The notes under the pieces were generated by a model. The model searched no databases and had not been told where the DNA came from. It worked only from the letters and a program-made list of their open reading frames with translations. Positions 50,703 to 58,875 of a stretch of 64,000 nucleotides of DNA are shown here, piece by piece (position 1 is the stretch's first letter; each line of letters begins with the position of its first letter). The position numbers were made by a program, and so were the translations under genes. Origin of the DNA: Alphaproteobacteria bacterium (lineage in GTDB: Bacteria; Pseudomonadota; Alphaproteobacteria; UBA8366); assembly GCA_009377445.1 (NCBI GenBank), contig WHUA01000008.1, forward strand, positions 114,909 through 178,908. The letters run 5' to 3'.

Positions 50703-51440
50703 ATGTCGCCTGCCGAAAAGCCCGTAGCGGTCGTGACCGGCGGCGCTGCCGGCATCGGGCGCGCCGTCGCGGCAGCGCTGGCGGGGCGCGGCTACGCGGT
50801 CGAGCTTTTCGACAAGGATGCCGGCGTACACGGGACCGCCGCCACGCTCGCGGCCGGAGGCGCGGGCGTCACCGCGCAGACCGTCGACGTCGCCGACGAA
50901 GCGGCCGTCAAGGCCGCTTTCGCCAATCTGCAAGCCCGGCATGGACAGCTCGACGCCCTCGTCAGCAATGCGGGCATCAATATCCAGCGGCCGGTGACCG
51001 CGCTGACGCTCGCCGAGTGGAACCGGGTGATCGCCACGAACCTGACCGCGGCCTTCCTGGCGGCGCGGGAGGGGGCGGCGATGCTCCGCGCGAGCCGAGG
51101 CGCGATCGTCAACATCGCCTCGACCCGGGCGGCCATGTCGGAGCCGGACACCGAGGCTTATGCGGCGTCCAAGGGCGGGCTGGTCGCCCTCACCCATGCG
51201 CTCGCCGTCTCGCTCGGCCCCGAGGTGCGGGTCAACTGCATCAGCCCCGGCTGGATCCACACGCACAGGGAAAAATTATCGAAACGCGATCACGCGCAGC
51301 ACCCGGCCGGCCGCGTCGGGAAGCCCGAAGACGTGGCCGCGCTGGCCGTATTCTTGCTGGGCAAGGATAGCGGCTTCGTGACCGGCGCCAACTTCGTCGT
51401 CGACGGCGGCATGACCCGGAAGATGATTTACGCCGAGTAG
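50703..51440 (+). CDS. Short-chain dehydrogenase/reductase
   Basis: 245 residues. Cofactor motif TGGAAGIGRAVAAALAGRGY, LVSNAGIN, the catalytic Ser in NIASTRAA and the active-site AYAASKGG (YxxxK) are all present. CISPGWIHTHREKLSKR and GANFVVDGGMTR close the fold. It oxidises or reduces an alcohol/ketone with NAD(P). The acidic residue at the end of beta-2 (ELFDKDA) favours NAD. The substrate is unknown. Monocistronic, convergent with the DUF6429 gene. Confidence 0.92.
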   Translation: MSPAEKPVAVVTGGAAGIGRAVAAALAGRGYAVELFDKDAGVHGTAATLAAGGAGVTAQTVDVADEAAVKAAFANLQARHGQLDALVSNAGINIQRPVTALTLAEWNRVIATNLTAAFLAAREGAAMLRASRGAIVNIASTRAAMSEPDTEAYAASKGGLVALTHALAVSLGPEVRVNCISPGWIHTHREKLSKRDHAQHPAGRVGKPEDVAALAVFLLGKDSGFVTGANFVVDGGMTRKMIYAE

Positions 51441-51483
51441 CGCGCGGGGCCGACGGGACATGGCCCCGCCGATTGCGCCGACG

Positions 51484-51711
51484 CTACCGCCGCCCGAAAA
51501 GCTCGCGGAACAGTTGCTCCGACCGGCGATTGCCTTCCTCGGTGAATACGACCGACTTGGCCTTGCTGACAGGGTCGGAAATCATCCCCTTCTCGTAAAG
51601 CCGGCTCATTGCGCTCCAGTCGAAGCCCTTCCAAGTCCTGTAGCCGTCATGCCGCCCGAGGTAGAGCAGCGCCAGGACGGCGTCGTCGATGCCGTCGGTG
51701 TCAATTTCCAT
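51484..51711 (-). CDS. DUF6429 family small protein
   Basis: 75 residues from ATG 51711 behind GGAG. DTDGIDDAVLALLYLGRHDG, YRTWKGFDWSAMSRLYEKGM and ISDPVSKAKSVVFTEEGNRR, then SEQLFRELFG, are the DUF6429 pattern. The C-terminal half resembles a winged helix seen in small regulators. Function unknown. Lies between the SDR gene and osmC with 43 and 42 bp gaps. Confidence 0.8.
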   Translation of the reverse strand: MEIDTDGIDDAVLALLYLGRHDGYRTWKGFDWSAMSRLYEKGMISDPVSKAKSVVFTEEGNRRSEQLFRELFGRR

Positions 51712-51753
51712 CGACTCCTCCCAACTAATGGCCGCCCATCTTAGCATTGCCAA

Positions 51754-52185
51754 TCAGCCGAGCAGGGCCGCATCGAGGGTGATTTCAGCCTTGAGAAGCT
51801 TGGAAACCGGACAACCGGCCTTGGCTTTCGCGGCGAGCTCTTCGAACGTCGCCTGGGTCGCGCCCGGCACCTTGGCCTTCAACGTCAAATGCACGGCGGT
51901 TATGGCGTAGCCGTCATCCTTCTGCTCCAGCGTAACCTCCGCAGACGTATCCATCTGCTCGGCCGTGAGTTTCGCCTCGCCCAGGATGAGAGACAGCGCC
52001 ATCGTGAAGCAACTGGCATGGGCGGCTGCGATCAGCTCCTCGGGATTGCTGCCTCGCTGCCCCTCGAAGCGGCTCGCGAAACCATAGGGATAGGCGCTGA
52101 GCGCGCCGCTTTCCGTGGAGATCGTCCCCTTGCCGTCCTTGATGCCGCCTTGCCATGCAGCCGATCCGCGTCGCTTGATCTTCAT
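51754..52185 (-). CDS. osmC: OsmC-type organic hydroperoxide reductase
   Basis: 143 residues from ATG 52185. KIKRRGSAAWQGGIKDGKG opens the fold, the catalytic cysteines are in AAAHASCFTMALSLILGE and AKAGCPVSKLLKAEI, and SGALSAYPYGFASRFEGQRG (G, S, Y, F) is characteristic of OsmC rather than Ohr. It reduces organic hydroperoxides using dithiol reductants in the cytoplasm. GAGGAGAATATG precedes it. It is the last core gene before the island edge at 52.38 kb. Confidence 0.93.
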   Translation of the reverse strand: MKIKRRGSAAWQGGIKDGKGTISTESGALSAYPYGFASRFEGQRGSNPEELIAAAHASCFTMALSLILGEAKLTAEQMDTSAEVTLEQKDDGYAITAVHLTLKAKVPGATQATFEELAAKAKAGCPVSKLLKAEITLDAALLG

Positions 52186-52378
52186 CTCATATTCTCCTCG
52201 GTTGGCGCGGTCACGCGCGTTGCCGACGCTTCCTGCGAGGAGACGCGAGCTCCCGGTCCGCAGAGCCGGCACAGGAGACATAGCCGCCGAACCCGGCTTC
52301 GTCCTGCCCGCTCGCGCGGAATTGATTTCGCTGAATGCCTGATTGCCGGATTTCAAGATGGTGGGCGCGGCAAGGATT

Positions 52379-52430
52379 GAACTTGCGACCCCTACGATGT
52401 CAACGTAGTGGTGTGATATTTACCGCACAC
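52379..52430 (-). tRNA. 3' fragment of tRNA-Val(GAC): integration-site remnant (att)
   Basis: Read on the minus strand it starts CACTACG-TTGACAT-CGTAG (anticodon stem and loop, anticodon GAC), continues with variable loop and T-arm (GCAAGTTCAATCCTTGC) and ends CGCGCCCACCA with an encoded CCA. The D-arm and 5' acceptor strand are missing: the bases after 52430 do not complete a tRNA. This is the displaced 3' half expected after integration at a tRNA-Val gene. The fragment's broken end faces right, so the element lies to the right and its intact tRNA should lie beyond the window. Confidence 0.85.
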
Positions 52431-52477
52431 GACTCTTGTTTCCTGTTGATAGACAAACCCATAAATATCAGCCATTT

Positions 52478-52496
52478 TCATCATTGATCATGATGA
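52478..52496. promoter_or_regulatory. 19-bp perfect palindrome upstream of the integrase
   Basis: TCATCAT-TGATC-ATGATGA, a perfect 7-bp inverted repeat around a five-base centre. It may be a regulator or excisionase operator. Confidence 0.5.
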
Positions 52497-52524
52497 TGTC
52501 GAATTGATAGGGCTTTCCTGAATT

Positions 52525-52552
52525 GGTGCCTTCTGGGTGCCCCAGAGGTGCC
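52525..52552. repeat. Three GGTGCC direct repeats at exact 11-bp spacing (integrase arm sites)
   Basis: GGTGCC starts at 52525, 52536 and 52547, on one DNA face, 45 bp before the integrase gene. This is consistent with arm-type sites read by the integrase N-terminal domain. Confidence 0.6.
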
Positions 52553-52596
52553 CCGCATGTTCGGACCACCGCTTACCCTGTCGACGGAGAGTGGAA

Positions 52597-53925
52597 ATGG
52601 CAAAGCTGACCAAGCGCACAATCGATGCAGCGCGCCGCAATCCACCTCGGGAACTGCGACTATGGGACGAGGACCCAAGAGGGTTCGGTGTCAGGATTAA
52701 GCCATCAGGCGTTGCGACTTTCTTCGTGCAGTACACCAGCCCGGTCACCGGACGAAAGGTACGCTACACCATCGGACAGTACGGTAGACTGACCCTCGAG
52801 GAAGCCAGAACCAAGGCAACGAAACTCCTCGGCCAAGTTGCCGACGCCAAGGATCCGGCACGCGAGCGGCGGCTAGAACGTGCCGAGCTGCGGTTAAAGG
52901 CGCGCACCATGGCTGAGCTTTGCGACCAGTACATGGACGCTGCCGAGGCTGGGCTCGTGACCTATCGAGGGCGCCCAAAGAAAGCAAGCACGCTTGCGAT
53001 TGATCGCGGGCGCATCGCCCGCCACATCAAGCCACTCCTCGGCGAGCGTTTCATTCAAGACATCTCAGCGGCTGACATTGAGGCCTTCTTCCACGCCGTG
53101 CGGCGCGGCGAGACTGCTGTAACTGTTAAGACAGGGAAGCGGGGCGTAGCGCGTGTCACCGGCGGTACGCCGACGGCGGCGCGGACTGTCGACCTACTCG
53201 GCTCGATATTCAGCTATGCAGTGAAGGGCTTGCTTCGGCCTGATAACCCAGTAGCAAGGTTCGAACGTCCGCCGAATAAGCGGCGCGACCGTGCGCTATC
53301 TCCGGAAGAATATGCGAAACTTGGTGCTGCGCTCGATGAGCTATATGCCGAAGGCAATAATCCCGTTGTCATTGCCGCAATCCGAGCGCTGGCACTAACA
53401 GGATGTCGCCGCTCCGAAATTCTGGCGCTGCAGTGCGATCAAATCGACGCCCATCGCAGAGTCCTTGAGCTTGCCGATACAAAAACCGGTCCACAAATTC
53501 GTCCTATTGGTACTCCCGCGCTAGAGATGCTCAACACTGCGATCCATCACTTCGCTAATTTCCGACGCAGGAGCGAAACTGAGGCCCCCGAAACGTCCCC
53601 CTACCTCTTTCCTGCTGCACGAGGCTCCGGGCACCTAGTGGGCGTCAAGTTATTCCAGGCTGCCGTCGAGCGCGCTGACCTCAAAAACGTCAGCATCCAC
53701 ACGCTGCGACATAGCTTCTCAACGATGGCTCACGAACTTGGCTATTCCGAACTTACGATCGCAGGTCTACTTGGGCACCGTCTACACTCTGTGACGAGCC
53801 GCTATACCCACCATGTCGACCGGTCCCTCGTCGCAGCAGCTGATCGGGTCGCTGAAAGGATCGCCGCGGCAATGGCGGGCCGACAGAACACCGGCGAGGT
53901 TGTTGCCTTGCGTGAGACGGCATGA
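52597..53925 (+). CDS. Tyrosine-type integrase with DUF4102 arm-binding domain
   Basis: 442 residues from ATG 52597. The N-terminal arm-binding domain (LWDEDPRGFGVRIKPSGVAT, then FFVQYTSPVTGRKVRYTIGQ) is followed by a core-binding SAM-like region and a catalytic domain with Arg in LALTGCRRSEILALQC, Lys in LADTKTGPQ, HTLRHSF, GHRLHSVTSRYTHH. All active-site residues (R, K, H-x-x-R, H, Y) are present, so it should be active. Beside a tRNA-Val fragment and arm-type repeats, it is the likely integrase of this island. Its end overlaps the next gene as ATGA. Confidence 0.95.
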   Translation: MAKLTKRTIDAARRNPPRELRLWDEDPRGFGVRIKPSGVATFFVQYTSPVTGRKVRYTIGQYGRLTLEEARTKATKLLGQVADAKDPARERRLERAELRLKARTMAELCDQYMDAAEAGLVTYRGRPKKASTLAIDRGRIARHIKPLLGERFIQDISAADIEAFFHAVRRGETAVTVKTGKRGVARVTGGTPTAARTVDLLGSIFSYAVKGLLRPDNPVARFERPPNKRRDRALSPEEYAKLGAALDELYAEGNNPVVIAAIRALALTGCRRSEILALQCDQIDAHRRVLELADTKTGPQIRPIGTPALEMLNTAIHHFANFRRRSETEAPETSPYLFPAARGSGHLVGVKLFQAAVERADLKNVSIHTLRHSFSTMAHELGYSELTIAGLLGHRLHSVTSRYTHHVDRSLVAAADRVAERIAAAMAGRQNTGEVVALRETA

Positions 53926-54548
53926 CTTCTTGCCACGACAAATCCGATGTCCATGAAATTGAGCCCATCGCAGTAGCTTATGAAAGTTTCTGCCAAGCAC
54001 TCGAAGCTCTACATAGAGCGCAGCATGACGGTGGAACTGACCATGAGACAGGACTCACTGCCGGCCAAGCAGCGCGGGCATACTACAAAAGCATGGCCAA
54101 AGTTCTAAGGGCGTTCAATGCCCCCAACAACTGGCGGCGCGACGATAGCGCCAAAGTGCCGCTCCCACGTTTGGTGGGATTCACGGTCGGCGACATTTTC
54201 GAAGACCTCGTGGCAGGTTCACTCCCACTAAACATCAAACACCTGTTTTTCGGCCGTGGTCGATCGGGCATCAAGGCTGTGCAACGGCAGGCTATTGCCG
54301 CAGCCGTTCGCTATGTCGAGGCTGCCCGCCTAGAGCTCATCAGGGACACGAGGCCCATTAAGCGTGTCGCCAAAGAGTTTGGCGTAACGGAGAAGACCGT
54401 GCGTCTTTGGGTAACGGAGAACCCGGAAGCTAAGGAGCTTTTGCGGCGATTCCAGAACCAACCAGAATCAGGATCGATGCTCGAAAGGCATATGCGGGAA
54501 GATGCCCGACACTATCGCAATTCGCGGCACGTGAAGACGCGAAAGTAA
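53922..54548 (+). CDS. Island protein coupled to the integrase (unknown)
   Basis: 208 residues, start overlapping the integrase stop (ATGA). I do not recognise the family. The middle region SGIKAVQRQAIAAAVRYVEA is helical, and the C-terminus carries a helix-turn-helix-like stretch KRVAKEFGVTEKTVRLWVTE, then LLRRFQNQPESGSMLERHM. Coupling to the integrase suggests it helps integration/excision or regulates it. No signal peptide or membrane segment. Confidence 0.75.
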   Translation: MTSCHDKSDVHEIEPIAVAYESFCQALEALHRAQHDGGTDHETGLTAGQAARAYYKSMAKVLRAFNAPNNWRRDDSAKVPLPRLVGFTVGDIFEDLVAGSLPLNIKHLFFGRGRSGIKAVQRQAIAAAVRYVEAARLELIRDTRPIKRVAKEFGVTEKTVRLWVTENPEAKELLRRFQNQPESGSMLERHMREDARHYRNSRHVKTRK

Positions 54549-54645
54549 ACTGCTCTACGCGAACTTCAAATGCGCTATTTTATGTTCCTCACGGCGAGTT
54601 AAGGCATTGTCGTACTGTCTCCGCGATTATTCGTAGGAGACCGAA
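54549..54645. other. 97-bp AT-richer gap before the HTH genes
   Basis: The segment TTCAAATGCGCTATTTTATG may include a promoter for the two HTH genes. Nothing else was recognised. Confidence 0.35.
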
Positions 54646-54999
54646 ATGCCCCGACTGCTAAGACGCCGAGAAGCATCCGCCTATCTTGAGACAAACTTTG
54701 GTATCCAGCGCAAACCGGCGACCCTCGCGAAACTTGCATGTGTGGGTGGTGGCCCGGAGTTTCGGCGTGCCAACCGCATTCCGCTTTATGACCCGGCCGA
54801 CCTTGACGTTTGGGCCGAGTCCCTCCTGACCGAGCCAGCAGCTTCCACAGCCGAACACGATGCGCGCGGCGATCGAACCCAACCGCTGCGTCCAGGCAAA
54901 ACTGCAGTTCTTCAAAGCGGGCCGACGCTCTACCCGCTACCGGAAGAGCGGCGTCCCCGGGAATATCTCGAACACGAAGACGGGGAGCGCCAGTCATGA
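54646..54999 (+). CDS. Small helix-turn-helix-like DNA-binding protein
   Basis: 117 residues. The N-terminal 60 residues (LLRRREASAYLETNFGIQRK, then IPLYDPADLDVWAESLL) match the winged/MerR-like HTH of AlpA- and excisionase-like proteins found beside integrases (YLxxxFGIxRxPATLAKL). The rest is a low-complexity tail. The stop overlaps the next start as ATGA. A role in excision or transcription control is inferred. Confidence 0.7.
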   Translation: MPRLLRRREASAYLETNFGIQRKPATLAKLACVGGGPEFRRANRIPLYDPADLDVWAESLLTEPAASTAEHDARGDRTQPLRPGKTAVLQSGPTLYPLPEERRPREYLEHEDGERQS

Positions 55000-55187
55000 G
55001 CGACCATCAGCCCGCTTCAGCTCCGACCTTCTGCACCATTCCCGAAACCGCCGAGCGCCTCAAGGTGAGCCCGAAGACAGTTCGCCGCTGGATCGAGCAC
55101 GGCACGCTCAACGTGCACAGGTTCGGAAAGCAGATCCGGATCGCAGAAACCGACCTCCTTGCCTTCATCGAAGGGTGCCGGCAATGA
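54996..55187 (+). CDS. Excisionase-like helix-turn-helix protein
   Basis: 63 residues, starting ATGAGC within the previous stop. TFCTIPETAERLKVSPKTVR and WIEHGTLNVHRFGKQIRIAE form a typical MerR/excisionase-family HTH (binding-protein family with substrate helix-turn-helix and wing). Ends DLLAFIEGCRQ. It probably binds DNA near the integration or recombination site. Confidence 0.85.
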   Translation: MSDHQPASAPTFCTIPETAERLKVSPKTVRRWIEHGTLNVHRFGKQIRIAETDLLAFIEGCRQ

Positions 55188-55332
55188 AGCAAGTTCCCAT
55201 GGATTGCGCACGTAATGTAAATGCCCGTATTCACACAATAATGACATGCGTTTTACTGAATACGTGGCATTTCAATACTGGTGTTTTCATTATTTTTATT
55301 TATTATCCATTCATGAACTCATGAGGATACTG
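55188..55332. other. AT-rich segment with imperfect inverted repeat before the recombinase pair
   Basis: AAATGCCCGTATTC at 55219-55232 and GAATACGTGGCATTT at 55258-55272 form an imperfect inverted repeat (one extra base), 25 bp apart. The segment 55235-55320 is far more AT-rich than its surroundings. It could hold a promoter, operator or recombinase site. The start codon used downstream is 55333. Confidence 0.5.
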
Positions 55333-57039
55333 ATGTCCACTTCTGTCCCGTCATTAGAGCCAGAAACTGCCGCTCTTCCAAGGCCGAGCGGTCCGACCCT
55401 CGCCGACGTGCTGGCACGCCTGTCCAGCTTCACTGTCTCCGATCAGGCACGCCAGAACATGGCGTCCAGTATCCGGACCCTGTCCCGCATCGTGGACCGG
55501 CCACCGGAATATATCCCGATCGCCGCTCCCTCTCTGCGCCGGCTCCTGGAGCAGGCCAGCCCTGGGGCGCTCAGCGTTTCCGATACCCGGTGGCGGAACG
55601 TCAAATCGGACGTCCGGCGGGCGATCAAGCTCACGGAGCTCACCACGGCAGCGATCAAACTCGACGTGCCGTTGACCGCGGAGTGGGAAGCAATCGCTTC
55701 CCTCGGCCCGTCCCCGACCTCCCGCTCCATGCTGCGTCGTGTCGGTCGCTACTGCTCGGCGAGGCAGATCTCCCCGGAGGGCGTGACCGACTCGTTGATC
55801 ATCGACTATCTCACTTATCTCGATGCCAACCAGCTCAGCCGCACGCCTGCGCGGAGTGTTTCCGACCTCCTCCGTGTCTGGAACCGGCACGTTGCGACCG
55901 ATCCCTCGGAACGGTATTCCGTGCTCGCCGCGCCCGACCGCAGCCGGAAGTACGCCCTGGACTGGCGCGATCTGCCAGCAGCGTTTCATGCCGACGTCCA
56001 GGCCTATCATGAGGCCTGCCTGCACCCAGACCCGCTCGATGCCGACGCCCGATTCGCAGTCCAATCCTCGACGGTCAAACAGCGCGACCGCATGCTTCGC
56101 CGCATCGCCGCGGCCGCGATCGGAGGAGGTGTCGATCGCAATGTTCTGCAATCGCTTTCGGCTCTGGTCGATCCGAAGAGGCTGAAGCCGGCTCTGCGGT
56201 TCCTCCTTGCCCGCAATGACGACAAGCCCAACAAACAGCTTGCCGACGTTCTCGGCCTCGTTCTCGGCATCGCTCGGCATTGGGTGAAGGCACCGGCTGA
56301 TCAGATCAATGCGATCCGTCTCCTGGAGCGCCGGTTCCGATGCCAACAGCGCGGCCTTACCGCCAAGAACAAGGAGCGACTGCGCCAATTCACCGATGAG
56401 AAGGTGCTCCGCAGGTTCATCGCCCTCCCCGACCGGATCATCGCCAAGGCGAAGCGTCAGCCTCTCCACTCCCGGAGCGCTCGCCAAGTGCAGACAGCGC
56501 TCGCACTCTCCCTGCTGCAAATCGCGCCGATCCGCATCGGCAATCTCGTCAGTCTCGATCGTCACCGGCACTTCAAATGGTCGCGGTTCGAGGGCGAGCG
56601 GATGTTGCACCTCGTCATTCCCGGCGCCGAGGTCAAGAACGACGTCGATCTTGAATTCCCTGTCCCCAGGGACATTGCAGCGCAGTTGGACGAATATCTG
56701 TCGACCTACCAGCCGCTCCTGGCCAACGGCCATCCCTCGTCCCTTCTCTTCCCCGGGCGCAACGGCGGACCGAAGCGCGATACGAGCTTGCGTCGCCAGA
56801 TGGACAAGACGATCCGCGACGAGGCGGGGCTTGTCATCAATCCTCATCTGTTCCGGCATCTGGCGGCGCTGCTGTTCCTGGAGCGGCACCCGGGGCATTA
56901 CGAGGAGGTGCGTCGGCTGCTCGGACACAAGAGCATCGACACGACCATCCAGTCTTATGCCGGCCTCGAGACAATCGGCGCCGCCCGCCGTTACGACACC
57001 ATCATCCTCGACCTCCGCAGTGAGCCCGGCGATGCCTAG
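55333..57039 (+). CDS. Tyrosine recombinase with long N-terminal domain (first of an overlapping pair)
   Basis: 568 residues from ATG 55333 (AGGA seven bases upstream). The catalytic domain occupies the last 190 residues: Arg in LLQIAPIRIGNLVSLDR, Lys in GAEVKNDVDLEF, HLFRHLAAL, and GHKSIDTTIQSYAGL with the tyrosine. All catalytic residues are present. The first 370 residues are helical with no family I can name, and the protein is much longer than ordinary integrases. The stop TAG overlaps the ATG of the second recombinase by 8 bp. This is a tandem pair related in layout to Tn554-like or RIT-type recombinase groups, but only two tyrosine recombinases are seen. Confidence 0.9.
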   Translation: MSTSVPSLEPETAALPRPSGPTLADVLARLSSFTVSDQARQNMASSIRTLSRIVDRPPEYIPIAAPSLRRLLEQASPGALSVSDTRWRNVKSDVRRAIKLTELTTAAIKLDVPLTAEWEAIASLGPSPTSRSMLRRVGRYCSARQISPEGVTDSLIIDYLTYLDANQLSRTPARSVSDLLRVWNRHVATDPSERYSVLAAPDRSRKYALDWRDLPAAFHADVQAYHEACLHPDPLDADARFAVQSSTVKQRDRMLRRIAAAAIGGGVDRNVLQSLSALVDPKRLKPALRFLLARNDDKPNKQLADVLGLVLGIARHWVKAPADQINAIRLLERRFRCQQRGLTAKNKERLRQFTDEKVLRRFIALPDRIIAKAKRQPLHSRSARQVQTALALSLLQIAPIRIGNLVSLDRHRHFKWSRFEGERMLHLVIPGAEVKNDVDLEFPVPRDIAAQLDEYLSTYQPLLANGHPSSLLFPGRNGGPKRDTSLRRQMDKTIRDEAGLVINPHLFRHLAALLFLERHPGHYEEVRRLLGHKSIDTTIQSYAGLETIGAARRYDTIILDLRSEPGDA

Positions 57040-58084
57040 GAAGCTCGCTCTCGACCTTGTGGCGATGCGCGACTGGCCCCAATCGGACTGCGCCGCCTGG
57101 CACGCCGCATTGCGTCCCGGCGATCCGCTGGACGATCCCGGGCCGCTCGCGGGCCGCGACGTAGAACGGATATCGAAGTTCTGTGCCGCCTACGGACGCT
57201 GGCTCGGCTTTCTCTCCGAAAGCGGGATCGATTGGCAGGCCGCATCCGGCTTGGATTTTCTCGTCCGGGAGAATGTCGGGCCCTTCATGACGCGCCTGAA
57301 TGCAGCCCTGGCTCCCTGCACCGTGCGGGCCTATCTTACGGAGTTGAGCACGGTCGCAACGGCCATGGCGCCCGATCGCACCTTCGACGTGCTGAACGCG
57401 GCGACCCGCCATATCTGGCGTACCGCGAAGCCAGTGGCCGACAAGCGCGGCCGAATCGTCTCGGCACGCGATCTCTACGATCTCGGTTTCGAGCTCATGC
57501 AGGGAGCGAGCAAACGGACGACGCCGCTCAAGGCCGCCGGCGCCTTCCGCGATGGGCTGATGATCGCGCTCCTCGCGGCACGGCCGGTGCGCCGCCGCAA
57601 CCTGGTTTCGATCGAGATCGACCGGCAACTGACCCGCCAGGGCGATCTCTATTGGCTCTCTTTTCCTGCCGAAGAGATCAAGACCCGGCGCCCGCTCGAG
57701 TTTCCCTTACCGTCTGCCCTGACAAACCCGGTGGAGGAGTATCTCGCGCGCTTCAGGCCTTTCCTCGTGGCGAGAAATGGGCGCTGGAAGGATGAGCCCG
57801 GCAAGGCGCTATGGATCTCGAGCGACGGCTCCAGGCTCAAAGGGGGGCGTATCCATCGTAGGATTTCCGAACGCACACAGGAACGTTTCGGTCACCCGAT
57901 CAATCCGCATCTCTTCCGGGACGTGGCGGCCACGTCGATCGCCATCGAGGACCCGGAGCATGTCGGGATCGTCCTCGCCATCCTCGGGCATTCCACAATT
58001 CGGACATCCGAGGCATCCTACAATCAGGCGAACGGCATCGAAGCCGCCCGTCGCTATCAGAGCGTCATCGCCGCATACCGGTAA
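57032..58084 (+). CDS. Tyrosine recombinase (second of an overlapping pair)
   Basis: 350 residues. Catalytic residues appear as Arg in LLAARPVRRRNLVSIEI, Lys in FPAEEIKTRRPLEFPLP, HLFRDVAATSI and GHSTIRTSEASYNQA. The N-terminal half contains a SAM-like core-binding segment (FMTRLNAALAPCTVRAYLTE). It is translationally coupled to the first recombinase by an 8-bp overlap, so both may act together on one site. Only 24 bp separate it from the deleted serine recombinase. Confidence 0.9.
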   Translation: MPRKLALDLVAMRDWPQSDCAAWHAALRPGDPLDDPGPLAGRDVERISKFCAAYGRWLGFLSESGIDWQAASGLDFLVRENVGPFMTRLNAALAPCTVRAYLTELSTVATAMAPDRTFDVLNAATRHIWRTAKPVADKRGRIVSARDLYDLGFELMQGASKRTTPLKAAGAFRDGLMIALLAARPVRRRNLVSIEIDRQLTRQGDLYWLSFPAEEIKTRRPLEFPLPSALTNPVEEYLARFRPFLVARNGRWKDEPGKALWISSDGSRLKGGRIHRRISERTQERFGHPINPHLFRDVAATSIAIEDPEHVGIVLAILGHSTIRTSEASYNQANGIEAARRYQSVIAAYR

Positions 58085-58107
58085 ATGGGCCCAAGGGGAG
58101 CCATGGA

Positions 58108-58818
58108 ATGAAAGCCGCCATCTACGCCCGCTATTCGTCCGATCTGCAGCGCGACGCCTCGATCGAGGACCAGGTGCGGCTGTGCACATCCCGCATCGAG
58201 GCGGAAGGCTGGACGCCGGTCGCGACCTACACGGACCACGGCATCAGTGGCGGCACGAGCTTGCGCCCCGGTTACCAGAACCGGCATGCGCGCGACCGCG
58301 ATGCCGGGATCGCCGCGCGCCGAAAGGAGCTGGACCAGATGAACCGGAAGCTCGACGCGCTGATCGAGGCGATCGCGGACGGCTTCCGCTCGGACGGCCT
58401 GCAGGCCAAGCTCACGGCGCTTGAAAGCCGGAAGAAGGCGCTCGAACAGGATCTGGGCGGTTCACCGGCGCCGACACCGCGGCTTCATCCCAACCTCGCC
58501 GGTCTCTACCGCCGCAAGCTCGAGCGGCTGCACGACGCGCTCGCCGATCCTGCGGTGCGCGACGAGGCGCTCGGCATTCTCCGCGGCCTGATCGAGCGCG
58601 TGGTCATGCACCCCAATGAGGATGGCTTCACGGTGGAGCTGGTCGGCGAGATCGCCAACATGGTCACGCTTGCATTGGGACCGCAAACGAAGAAAGCCGC
58701 CTCAGGCGAGGCGGCTGTTCCCGATGCGTACCGGCGTTCGGTAAAGGTGGTTGCGGGGGCATGCAACCACTTATGTCGAACATTCATGAATACTACTCAG
58801 AACGACGGCCGCAGCTGA
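58108..58818 (+). pseudogene. Large serine recombinase with an in-frame internal deletion
   Basis: 236 residues. The N-terminus KAAIYARYSSDLQRDASIED and TPVATYTDHGISGGTSLRP is a resolvase catalytic start, including the nucleophile Ser. It then jumps in frame to a C-terminal coiled-coil region (RRKELDQMNRKLDALIEAIA, then LQAKLTALESRKKALEQDL) and a DNA-recombinase tail (ACNHLCRTFMNTTQN). The family is usually about 550 residues, so roughly 300 from the middle, including the recombinase and zinc domains, are missing. Still expressed it would be inactive, or a dominant-negative multimer partner. Confidence 0.8.
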
Positions 58819-58827
58819 TGGTGGCAG

Positions 58828-58871
58828 TTAACCACAGGGTCGCTGGTTCGAGTCCGGCCTGCGGAGCCAAT
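58828..58871 (+). tRNA. 3' fragment of tRNA-Asn(GTT)
   Basis: Begins with the anticodon GTT (CAGTTAA loop), then CCACAGGGTC, the T-arm GCTGG-TTCGAGT-CCGGC, the acceptor strand CTGCGGA, discriminator G and CCA. The D-arm is missing (only 13 bases upstream to the nearest CCGCAG). It is either the displaced half at the right end of an element lying to its left, or a 5'-truncated chromosomal tRNA. The terminator-like hairpin after it supports a true tRNA gene 3' end. Confidence 0.75.
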
Positions 58872-58875
58872 TGAA

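Noticed and set aside
55246..55332. N-terminal extension of the first recombinase from ATG 55246
   Set aside because: It falls in AT-rich DNA with a repeat, the residues (FQYWCFHYFYLLSI) look non-conserved, and ATG 55333 has AGGA upstream.
58809..58871. Intact tRNA-Asn from CCGCAG to CCA
   Set aside because: Only 63 bases long; the D-arm is missing and the 5' acceptor strand CCGCAG is adjacent to the anticodon stem, so it cannot fold as a tRNA.
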